64,000 nt of DNA from NCBI GenBank assembly GCA_030248225.1, contig JASANE010026793.1, positions 27,381 through 91,380 on the forward strand. The letters run 5' to 3'. The notes beneath the pieces were generated by a model that made no database searches, was not told where the DNA came from, and saw only the letters and a list, made by a program, of their open reading frames with translations. The translations under genes were made by a program, and so were the position numbers. Shown piece by piece: positions 22,075 to 32,800 of the stretch. This stretch comes from Trileptium ribeirensis. Taxonomy: Eukaryota > Nematoda > Enoplea > Enoplida > Thoracostomopsidae. Each line of letters opens with the position of its first letter. The first letter of the stretch is position 1.

Positions 22075-24126
22075 GTTATATTGTTTGTTTGTTTCTTTTA
22101 GGGGTTGGATGATGATTTTTTCTTATGTCGGCTGTCGGTATTAAAAAGGACGGGATTCGTTACCGAGAGATTGTGCGGTTCGAGGTGTGGCCAGTAGAAT
22201 GACGGTGGGATGCATGGTACGACGCGCGTCTTTCTTTTCGTGAGCGATACGGGTGCCTTATATTTTGTGATGCGGCGTGATCCTTGCTCGGCTTTACGTG
22301 CTCGAGTTCCAGATATTGTGGCAACAAACACGGATATAGAATGTTTATTATATCACGATAAAAGGTTATGCACTGTTATCGCCGTAGCTCGCTTGAGGCA
22401 GTATGCTTCGATAACCGTATCAGAATAATCGTACTCCTCTCAGTGCTCGTTTCGAAAAGCCTAGGCACTATTCTATAGTCTCGTATTTTCACACACGCTT
22501 CGCACTAGTTTTTCAATAACGACTGATTGAGCTCTCGTAACCAAAACGGGGGTACTTTCTTTAGTACCAGATTGTTTTCAGCTCACACTCGTGCTCCGCC
22601 GGACTCAATTGCACAGTCTGACTTCAGCTATTTAGCAGTCTGACGTTTCACTTTCGCTATGCACTTCGGCCACTAATTTCGGTGTTCTCGACAATCCCTA
22701 TCTAGTACTTTGGTTCTTAGGGTAATTTAAGGTCAAGAAGTGTTGGCCTAGTCCTTAACCCTAAGTTATACCAACCTATGTTTAAAGGTTATATTTGAGC
22801 GATAGTGGTTAGAACTTAGGGTATGTGTTACTTTATTAAAGCCCTTGTGGGTTGACACAATGACATCGGACGGTAGCCACTATGCAATTATCTGAGTACC
22901 TTGACCTAGGCCTTAGATTTATGCTAATAGTGCCAGTTATGTTAAAGTTATTAGAACTATACGGTAGCGGTCGACTACTGTGCAGTTGAAGTTTCTGACT
23001 CCATACGTCCTATCAGACGGGGAATCGTATGGGGAGATTCCGGACCGATGGACACCGGTCAAGAAACAATCACGAATAGGATCTACGGTGGCTCGAGGTG
23101 TAGTCGATTAATTGCCCTTTCCTCACCCGGTCTAATCAAGAATAGCACTACTTGATGCTAGGGTCCGGACGGTTGCCACAGGCACAAGTAGTATATACTA
23201 CTAATTAATTCGGAATCCACTTTCACTCTCACCCTGGAATATTTCTCACTCGACACAGGGGCCGAAATTTATAAGCTATTACTAAACCTAGTACTTTACA
23301 ATTACCTATCGCCCCTAGTAAGCCTTATTGCCACTTGCTCACGATTTTTCTTGGGAAAATTAATATTATTAAGTAAATAATAACTGGTTAAATGTACTTA
23401 TTTGTATAGTCAAACGCAGCCATCCTATATGTATTCACAACTCGTTTCACTCCACACCATAAAAGTCAGCCACTGCTCCGCATATTCTTTACATTCGAAA
23501 ATAATGTCAGCTACGTAAAGAGCTAATAGCAAGGAAACCCCAGTATAGGTTTTTCCTAATCTTAGAATCACTTGTCTACTATGCTATGGGCCGATAATAG
23601 GCATCTTTTCAGTAGGACAACTATGACATAATTGGCACTGAATTCACCAGATGGCACTAGCCGCAATTCTTTGCGTTAGGTACTTGCTAAGAGATCCATT
23701 TCCCTGAGATAAGCCAAGAAAACACTAAAAGCAGTTCTGTTGGTCTAATCCGTTATCACTCCTACTAAAGTTCCGTACCGGTATTAGGTAAAACCGTAAC
23801 AATGACGTTAATAAGCTAGAAAAATTAGCTAAGTAACCGCACTACGAAAACAAGAATAAATAAAACTATTAAGTTCCCTCAAAGCGACGGTTGTATGCTA
23901 CGACATCAGAACTCAAACTGAATCGGTAATGTAAAAACTTCCTAAATACAAGTTAGCTACACACTGTAATTAAACCAAATTATGCAAATTAAAAAAGAAA
24001 AATATACAATTTTATAAATTTTAGGATTTTAGAATTCCAAAAGCTTAGGGAGACATATAATAAACTATTTAGTAAAAAATAAGAAAAATAATGTTTTTAG
24101 CCCGGGGAACGCTTTGGTAGCTACTA
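22075..24126 (-). repeat. LTR-like direct repeat, distal copy
   Basis: About 2.05 kb, the second of two head-to-tail copies. It has no coding capacity; the 77- and 72-codon frames near 22100-22430 overlap each other and are not supported. A tandem LTR pair can arise by recombination or by insertion of one element beside a solo LTR. Several short words where the proximal copy carries GGCTGGCTGGC read CGGACGGTAGC or CGGACGGTTGC here. Confidence 0.6.
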
Positions 24127-25420
24127 AACCCCAGACAGCTTAGCAACAACTCCATTTAAGCAAATGTTCGCATATCGAAAACATTCTTAGCTATGTAATT
24201 ATACGTGGATTTCACAGCAAGTATAGGTCCGATTGTGCTATTTCAACTTCGGTTTTAATTAGCTTTACCGTTTACACTGTTTACCCGATAATCTAGCGAA
24301 AGTCGACATATTTAATTTCTCATAAAAACAGTGTTAGAGTATAACAACTGTTTGGCTGTACCTACTGCACACGGTTCGACGAATGGTAGGACCTACACCT
24401 GCCTCATAGAACAGAAGCTCTCATAGTAACCGTAATTAATTTATAAAATGAAAATAGCAAGCTAAATCTTGTTAAGGCGTAATTTAAAAGTAGCATCAGA
24501 TGACATAAAATAGCAAACCCAAACAATGTATCCTGACGCTTGTATTAGGAAGTAAAATCAGTGTTCTGTGATGCAGTAGCTGTAGCGTCTAAGTCGAAAG
24601 AATTATATAAATGACCTGGATTACTTAAAGAAACACTCTCCGCCAAAATATATATGCAACGGGTGTGGTACCGTTTCCTTGCTTCCGGTGTGCACAGTAG
24701 GACGAAATATCGTCTTATTTTAGTTTTGACATAGATTTCTGTATATATTATGCTCTAGCTGAGTATATAATTTTAGTTATAATAGCTGACATGTTCTACA
24801 TCCATAAATGCCGAGATCCGAGGTCACAAGGTGGACATCGGGGCAACAAGGTATGATGTCAGAGGCGACGTTAGGAACCCGTATTCTTCATATAGGGCGA
24901 TCACTCACATGTCAAGGGTACCCTCACTAAAAAACCTGGCAAATAAAATCGACTCGAAAAACGACTTATCAAATAAATATTACACTAGAAGTTACTCACT
25001 GTATACTGTAGAAGGTCCTACCACACCAGAGGGAGGGCCACTCACACAATAGTTTAGAGACGGCAGCTCACTCAATAGTTTCAATCAACTTCAAATACAG
25101 ATAAATAACAGATAATTGATGCTATAATACTAAATCCTGAAAAATAAAAAAAGTTGAATAGACAATATTCTTGTAGAAATAGTATTAGACAGTTATATGC
25201 AAATAAACCTTTACATCTTGCTGCTGATGGATCGTTTACGTTAACTTGAGTCCGCCGTGACCTGGCTATGTCAACAGTCTAGCTTTGCTAGTTGGGACAA
25301 TGAACACTCATGTTTGACTATTTGTTTTGTCCGCATTTACTTAGCTCGCCATGTTTGATCATCTGGGCGTCATGGCGCACTAAACCGTACAAATATATGA
25401 GTCTTGGCGTGCTGTTTTCA
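24127..25420. other. Unassigned intergenic sequence
   Basis: No gene is supported. A 73-codon frame at 24831-25052 has no recognisable feature. No repeat shared with the rest of the window was found. Confidence 0.3.
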
Positions 25421-25424
25421 CGCT

Positions 25425-25725
25425 AGCAGCTGCCAAAATTTAAATTTACCGCATTGGAAGGCTGCCAATATTGAATTTTCCGGGCTGGACAACTGCCAAA
25501 ATTTGGATAGCCGCGCTGGAAAATTGCCAAAATTTTAATTCTCCGCGCTAGACAACTGTAAAAATTTAGCGCTGGACAGCTGTCAAAATTTGAATTTCCC
25601 TCGCTGGAAAACTGCCAAAATTTGAATTCCCCGCGCTGGACAAGTGCCAATATTTAAATTTACAACGTTGTATAGCTGCTAAAATTTGAATTTCTTGCGC
25701 TGGACAGCCGCCAATATTTAGCGTA
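25425..25725. repeat. Tandem repeat, about 32-bp unit, nine degenerate copies
   Basis: The unit is close to GCTGGACAACTGCCAAAATT followed by TGAATTTCCGC. Successive copies begin at roughly 32-bp intervals and differ by substitutions and small deletions (for example GCTGGAAAACTGCC, GCTAGACAACTGTA, GCTGGACAGCTGTC). The minus-strand 75-codon frame across it is a by-product of the repetition. Confidence 0.85.
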
Positions 25726-27540
25726 TCAAATTTGTTATATTCAGTGATATTGAAAGTTTTCCACTACAAAAATTGCAGCAGACAGAGTCGTGTTAATAGG
25801 AAATTCTAAACAACTCGAACAGCACAGGGTATGCTGATTGATTCGTTCTTATTATAATGTTGTTAACAAAATTTTGTATTCTTCAAATTGTGCGTCTTAA
25901 AGTCTTCTTCACGTGAATGAGCTAGCTGAAATTTTACTTATAGTCTACTGGCATTTGTACCAAAACAGCATAAAATGTCGCAATTTTGTGTTGTATCGTG
26001 AGTTTCCACTGGCCTTAGCTTAAGCTAAGATTTTTATATGAGACTCACACTAAGCCGAAGCCGAGTATAAATACAATGAAGATGCATTTTTAATCTGGGG
26101 TGGATGGACAGTTCTTGTCGGTTATTGCATATGCATTGGTACGCGTTGGTTTTCTGGTGGATCTACGACGGAATACCGAGACAGATTGGTTATGGATACA
26201 TAGAAGTCTGCAAACCTACAATAAAATAATTTAATAATCATGTAAACGAACATGCTCAATATATAAGACGCTATTTATGGCAAAGTTCTCAGGCTATTTA
26301 GTCTGTTTGTATATACCGCTTCCTGGACTACTTCTTAATAACAAGTTTCTGGTTGCAAGCAGCCGACTCCAATAGTCAACCATTCTATGTTTAACGGTTT
26401 CTTGTAAACAAACTTGTGTTTCGTACAGTCTTGAAAGAGCTTTGCTCCTGCGTCGGACTGAACCTGGATACCTTTGGAGCGAAATTCGTGCTATCTGAGA
26501 GCTGTTGTTCGGATTCTCAAGGAACTTAACAAAGCGAGCGAACAACTGTTGTATTCCCTGAGGCGTAGATCCACGTTGAGTTGCAGAAAACAAACGTTTA
26601 TTGACAACCAACAGAAGTAAGCGAACAGAAGACGTAGTAAACAAGACAGTAAAAGTAACGTTGAATCGAGACAATAAGAAACAGTAAACTGAACAGTAAT
26701 GAAACAGTACTTCAGCAGTAACTAAACAGTAGCTGTGGTAACAACCGTCTTTAAATATAATTAAAGAATTTTCTAGAGTAATCATGACATCAGTCTTCGA
26801 AATCCGTAGAACATTCTAGAAAGATCGAGATGCCGTCACTCCACGTGTTAGGATGTCCTCGTACGTCATAGGAGCTTCCAGAACAGGATCGAATGTAATT
26901 CCAAAATGTTCTGGCGAAGCAAATCCATAACAACAACATCACACGCGCAAACGCAGGGTGCATACCAAACTTATTTTAAATGCATCGCATCGCAATAACC
27001 GCTGATAATTTTGTCAGTTTAAACAACGACAGGATTAATAAACTTTTCAAGATGTTAGTTTGATTGCGCGCTGCAAAAATGTGTTGTATCTACGTTGGAG
27101 TATTGTAGGACGGATGTACTTCAGAGTTTCAGAGTTATAACGAATTTACAATCAGAATGCAGTTGTGTCCAAGTTTGCAGCCAAATTGATACCGTCAGAA
27201 TTATAAAAGCCGATCTCGAACTACCGGCGGAGTGCATTCGAAATAGGATTTAATTTTCACTGTATTCAATTTTTATACCGAAACAACTATCTGACTGTAA
27301 TATATCTGAAATAGTATTATTCTGATCATATATGTCCATAAAACCGAGTATCAAAAACCATGCGAATTAACAATACGAAGTAAACAATACAAACTAAACA
27401 ACCATACGAATCAACCATGTCACGAATGTTCGGCTCCCTAGTCCTCATCACAGTGAATTTACAATTTCAGCTTAGCTATTTCTTAATAAGATCAAACCTG
27501 TCTCATTAGCATATAATCAGCTGAATAATCGTCGATTGTA
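25726..27540. other. Unassigned sequence with one minus-strand open frame
   Basis: A 163-codon frame on the minus strand (26785-26294) has no recognisable domain. Part of it (about 26500-26550) resembles the 'ctgagagctgttgctcgg' segment of the piggyBac-like miniature elements at 27.5-28.5 kb, suggesting repeat-derived DNA rather than a gene. Its start also overlaps a patch full of 'aacagtaa' words (about 26640-26740). Confidence 0.35.
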
Positions 27541-27547
27541 TATTACC

Positions 27548-27770
27548 CTAAATCAACTCAAAAGTGTTTGCCAGGGATCGAACCCGAAACGTACGGGTGA
27601 ACCTTGTGTACACAAACCACTGAGCTACCTGAGAGCTGTTGCTCGGTTCCTTAAGGAACCTCACAATGCGAGCGAATGACAACGCACGTTCAAACGTACA
27701 ATATACGACAAACTCAGTAAACACAACGAGTCCCAATGTGCGTTGGGTCCATTTGGACCTTGTGAGCATG
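27548..27770 (-). mobile_element. piggyBac-like miniature element with tRNA-like segment, diverged copy
   Basis: A diverged relative of the two copies that follow. It keeps the tRNA-like core and here has the best box B, GGTTCGATCCC on the minus strand. One end keeps '..gcatgagatga' next to TTAA (27768-27771 region). The other end is less clear. Confidence 0.6.
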
Positions 27771-27985
27771 AGATGATTAACACATTTGCTTGTCGAAAAT
27801 TAGCTGTGATGCAGTTTTTTGATGTCAAACTGACTCAGAGCACTCGATGGCGCATTCGAGTCGCGTCCCCTAGAAACAAGTGTCTTTATCGTTTTAGACA
27901 GCTGAACAGTGTAGGGCAGTGGTTTGGGGTGGCACTCCCCATCCCGTGGAAGTACAGCAGAGGTTTATGAAGATTAAAATCTTAA

Positions 27986-28250
27986 CCCTTTCATGCCCGA
28001 ATTAATTTGAGTATCGTGCAATGTTTGACAAACTCAAGCCCGCGCCAGCGATCGAACCCGAAACGTTCGGTTGAAACTTGTGTACACAAACCACTGAGCT
28101 ATCTGAGAGCTGTTGCTCGGTTCCTTAAGGAACCGTACAATGCGAGCGAATAACAACGCACGTTCAAACGTACGATATACGACAAATTCAGTAAACACAA
28201 CGAGTTGCAATGTGCGTTGGGTCCATTTGGACCTTACGGGCATGAGAGGG
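27986..28250 (-). mobile_element. piggyBac-like miniature element with tRNA-like segment, copy A
   Basis: 265 bp, starting CCCTTTCATGCCCG and ending CGGGCATGAGAGGG, near-perfect 14-bp terminal inverted repeats. Flanks are TTAA (27982-27985) and TTAG (28251-28254); a TTAA target and CCC-starting ends are the hallmark of the piggyBac superfamily. Inside on the minus strand are TAGCTCAGTGG (box A-like) and GGGTTCGATCG (box B-like). A 16-bp palindrome GGTTCCTTAAGGAACC also lies within. It does not encode a transposase; the 69-codon frame across it is incidental. Confidence 0.8.
28055..28130 (-). other. tRNA-like segment (box A and box B) inside copy A
   Basis: On the minus strand, TAGCTCAGTGGT fits the internal box A of tRNA genes and GGTTCGATCGC fits box B with one change. 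In the diverged copy at 27548 box B is perfect. The anticodon arm region is replaced by a TTGTGTACACAA palindrome and the acceptor arms do not pair, so this is not a tRNA gene. It is either tRNA-derived (SINE head) sequence captured by the miniature element or a convergent pol III promoter. The same segment occurs in copy B at about 28351-28426. Confidence 0.6.
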
Positions 28251-28281
28251 TTAGTTATGCGATTGGTTAATTTTCAATTAA

Positions 28282-28546
28282 CCCTTTCATGCCCGAATTA
28301 ATTTGAGTATCGTGCAATGTTTGACAAACTCAAGCCCGCGCCAGCGATCGAACCCGAAACGTTCGGTTGAAACTTGTGTACACAAACCACTGAGCTATCT
28401 GAGAGCTGTTGCTCGGTTCCTTAAGGAACCTTACAATGCGAGCGAATAACAACGCACGTTCAAACGTACGATATACGACAAATTCAGTAAACACAACGAG
28501 TTGCAATGTGCGTTGGGTCCATTTGGACCTTACGGGCATGAGAGGG
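28282..28546 (-). mobile_element. piggyBac-like miniature element with tRNA-like segment, copy B
   Basis: 265 bp, nearly identical to copy A and in the same orientation, with perfect TTAA on both sides (28278-28281 and 28547-28550). The near identity and 31-bp spacing suggest either a recent local transposition or a tandem duplication. Confidence 0.85.
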
Positions 28547-28550
28547 TTAA

Positions 28551-29829
28551 TAGTTATAGATGCCCAGATTAGGCTTAGTATGTCGAGGAAAGTATTTTAC
28601 TTAGTACAATAACTTAGTTTGGCCACAAATTTCATTTGGAATTGCTAGGCCAGGTTTAAAATTTAGACGGTAGCGACATCATCTGATGTCAAGCACAAGA
28701 GCAATCGACAGCTGGTTTTGAGCTAAACTCTGATAGAACAATCTGATTTATTGAGTGGTGTACGGGGTTGCTAACTTTTTGTTCACAAGGAGTGGAAACA
28801 ATTATGTCCTAAAATCTTCAACGTTAAAGGCTGAACAATGAGCTTGGCATCAGTCTTCCCAAGCTCTGGTGGATTTAGGAGTGCACTCATTTGGATGAAA
28901 TTCTTTAAAGTCATAGTCATTTTGTTTACAAAGTTCTGTGTAATTGGTTTTATGGCATCAATAGCCTACTATTACGAATTGCATTAAGCAATTAACGAAA
29001 CGATATTAACGAATTACAAATACTGAAATAAATTTAGCAAAACATCACCATTAGGTCCTATTATTAAGTAACTTTTCTATGTTGCCGTGGTACAAATTCA
29101 AGATTTCTTTGCAGTTCGTAATTCGGTTTTGCATGGCAACCGACCGTTGTGTTGCTGCTTATTGTTCCTAAATTTTACATAATCGCAACTGACGATGTTG
29201 CTGCATCACGCTATCATAATATTGATTGCGGTTCGTTTCTACATTTGCGGCCTCCGGCATCTGGACGAACGTGAACTGGGAGTGGTCTGCTATGCCATGG
29301 GCATAGATTTTTGAATTTTTTGGGTGTCTTAATTTTCATCAATTTTCCATCAATTTTTGCCAATTTTCGCTCATTTTTTGCCTAATTTTGCATAACAGGG
29401 GTGCTAGACAATGGGAGATAAATTTAGCAAATTTTATGGTTCTCTATAAATTGCCTAATTTCGTTAATTTTCTTCGAAATTTTGCTTTCCAATCTTCTCA
29501 GAAATTTTGCCAATTTTCCTTCAATTTTAACCAATTTCAATTTGTCCTATAAAATTTTGGCAATTTTTTTTTCATTTTGGTCAATTTTTGCTAAAATTTT
29601 CAGCGCGGGTTGTGCGTATTGTGCCTTCGGAAATCATACAACCTGCCAGCAAAAACCGGCGTTTCGTCTAAAGGTTGGTCAGAGATTTCCCGATGATAAT
29701 TACACTCCCCCTCATATGACAAGCAGCGATAGTGTTAATTTGTTTGTCATAATAACTTTTATTCCGCGGTGAATCGGTAGCTAGTGTCGTGTATTATCGG
29801 ACATCAGATTTATAATTTCATGTTGTTTT
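28551..29829. other. Upstream region of SMNDC1, with a low-complexity block
   Basis: No gene is seen. At 29325-29600 the sequence is a run of degenerate TTTTTGCCAATTTTC-like words on a period of roughly 13-15 bp. The SMNDC1 promoter must lie in or near the last few hundred bases. I see no clear TATA box. Confidence 0.4.
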
Positions 29830-29895
29830 ATGACAAATGCAATGGTGGAGTCGGTTGAATCAACGTTAAAAAATTACAGATATCAATTAAAACAG
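29830..29895 (+). CDS. SMNDC1: SMNDC1 exon 1
   Basis: 22 codons from ATG (MTNAMVESVESTLKNYRYQLKQ is the reading; only its second half is family-like), donor CAG/GTATGT. A second ATG lies at codon 5, so the exact start is open. The phase at the junction is 0. Confidence 0.85.
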
Positions 29896-32800
29896 GTATG
29901 TTTGGTTATGAGCTTGTAATAGTTAGCGATGTCGATGGTTTGGGATGCATAAACGTCTCACTGTTGCATCAGTAGCTTTATTTTTAGATTTGTGACATCA
30001 CTAATGTATTAGTTGTTATATCGACGAAGCAGTTAATAAGCCGCTAGCTATATTCGACATTAGGTAACTATTACCAAACATATATTTAATTTTGCATCGC
30101 AATGTGAGCTTGACGACGAAAGGACGTGAAATCTGCTGACTGCAAAGCTAGTCTGGAGTGGCAAACCCACGAAACTTATGCCTTTAAATCCGCAAGCAGA
30201 CGCTCTACCGTTTGGGGTATGTCTGCAGACATCTCCGCAGATAAACAGCTGCTACATTCATGACATAAAATTCAAAAATGCCAAAGTTTACATTTTTCTC
30301 ATGTTTAATCCGGGAAACTACTTGCACTTATGATAACTAAGTGTCGGGCCTCTAGGTAAGTCTTGTCCTTATTTTGACCCAGAAAACCCTTGCGACCATT
30401 AAGACCATTGCGTGTTGACAGTGCAATGCAAAGTTTGGGGTACCATAAATGTTTTTGCCTTTGCAGTGGGGTACGGCTGGCAATGTTATAAGTTGGTTAT
30501 ATTGCTTGATTATGTGGGATGCACATAGGCTAGTTTTGGCAACGAGGTGATCGATAGTTGTCGTTTCTGTTTATACACCTCGCCCATTCTGGTATGTCAC
30601 CATCAATAGCTGATATCAACAGGCTTAGGCGGAATGTGTTGAATACACATTGGCTTGCTTAAGATCATACCTTAAGATGGTTTAGAGGTGCTTGCCTTAG
30701 CGGGGCAGTGTATGACCTCTCCCAATATACGTCTGAACTTTCCAAATTATCTGAAGTGACGACATAGTTATCAAGGTTGTTCCATGGTTCGACAAGCAAA
30801 AAATGGCACCGCACGTTATTTCGTACGGCGGTTCGAAATGGTTTCATCTCTTGTCCTCGCAGAGCACGGATTTGTCGCTCGAAAGAATCGGCAGGGTCCA
30901 GGATTGCCTTTTCAAGATTTTATACACGTTAATCATATCAATGGTATCGCGTCAAAATTTGAACAAAAATACGTCAGAGGCGCGAGGTGACAAGCGGCTA
31001 CAGCGATTTTCGATCTTTTCAAACAGATCGATGTAATTTATGTACATATTGCGGCTACAAAACAACTGCAGCGCATCCTAGGATAGGCCTGACGAGTCCC
31101 TTATACAGTGGGATGATGACTTCGGGATCGCATGAGGACAACGTGCGGCGCATCAAGCCAACGCGCTGATTCGCTTTGGAATTGAGTGAATCAAAATGCT
31201 TGTTGAAACGCAGATCGTAGGAAATTATGACCCATAGGTCTCGCATCGACTGAACCTGCTGGATACGCCGGGTAAGCGATATTGGACAGGGAAACTGTGT
31301 TGGCCGCGTGTGCAAAGGAGAAAACACTTCGATGGTTTCAACTCAAGCTTCCACCTTTGGGCCCACTGAGCAATTTTGTTAAGATCGGCGTGTAGTAACG
31401 CGCAGTTAAAAGAGCTTGATATATCACGGTACACCTTAATATCGTCGAAAAAAAGCGTGGTGGTCTATATCATGTTGCATACTTGGATAGCAAAATGCTG
31501 GCAGTATGAGATCGCACGTCAAAACGTGTAGTCCAATAATTGACGGACGACAGCAAATTGGAGTCGAACGAGCGGCCCCTAGACTTCCATGCTCAGGCCT
31601 GTCCACAGCCCTCCGAAAAGTGTGTGGGGGGCATGTTCATTCTCGGGGTAAAATTAAAAGTTGGGGATAAATTTTACTTAAAAATACAAAATATTTACAT
31701 ATTTTCAAGCTAAAAACAATATTTTAGCATTATAAATAGTGGTATATATTTAATGTTTAAAAACAATTTGCAAACAAAAATATAAATTTTCAGACATAAA
31801 ATTTTTTTGGAATTATTTGAACATGGTGGTTTCGGCCGAGTGGGGGACATGGGGAAAATCCATGCGATCGGCTAATTTTCGCTCGTGACGAGCGCCCGCT
31901 GCGTAGCTGAAATGAATGGTTTTTCGTCGCTTAAGCTACGCTTGATGGCACGGATGTATATAGTCCTTTAGAACAAACCAACGACGCCGGTTAATTAATT
32001 GTTAACACTGAAGAAGTCTCCTCTATTCGTTGAAAATTTCGTCAGAGGTCGTGAAATTTTTGCTCCCTGTTCTTTCAGATAGCATTGAAATATAAAAATT
32101 ATCAAAACGCAACATTTTTTGTGCAAAATGCTGTAATACCTATTAAACTTCTATTAAATAACGTAAGAAGTTTCGTTTTCAACGTATCTGCGTTTTAGCT
32201 TTAATTTTTGTGCAAACTAAATATAGTTTTTAATTAATGCAAAATATCATCACGATACATGTTTGAAATTTGACTCTTTTTCTTATGGTTTGCGTTGATA
32301 GTCTATATAGTTTTCTGCATCGCGCTATAAATATGGAAACAACGGCATTTGCGTGGTACTTATGCATTCATTGCTGTAAATGCTAAGTGCTTGCAGGGTA
32401 ACATTTTTTCAAGTTGCTATTTATATAAATTTCAAAAATTTGCTCCTTATTTCTTGTTGGAAGAAGAAATACAAAATGGAACGTATGTCAGCGGATTTTA
32501 GATGTTCGTCTATTCTATGACAGTGAATATAAATATGGAGCCATGCGCCAACTGCGTCACAGGCATTACGACTTGCCACCGAGCGGTGACTAGTGATTTT
32601 CCCTCGTTCCATTCACTACAGTGTTAAGTAATACAACTTTTTGCGGTTATATGTACACAAATGCTCTGTCCTCATTGTTAGATTACATATTTTTCATTGG
32701 AGCTTGAAGACATACGCACCTGAGCAGGCGTCGTCGTCATGGTTTTTAACTGAGGCAGCTGTACATTTCAAAACGACGGCAAGCCGAAAGTATCGGCTGA

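Noticed and set aside
26294..26785. 163-codon minus-strand frame as a gene
   Set aside because: No recognisable domain, no homologous exon nearby, and part of it resembles the piggyBac-like miniature repeats.
28034..28539. Two identical 69-codon frames as a duplicated small gene
   Set aside because: They run across the terminal-repeat-bounded miniature elements and their tRNA-like segment; the identity comes from element copies.
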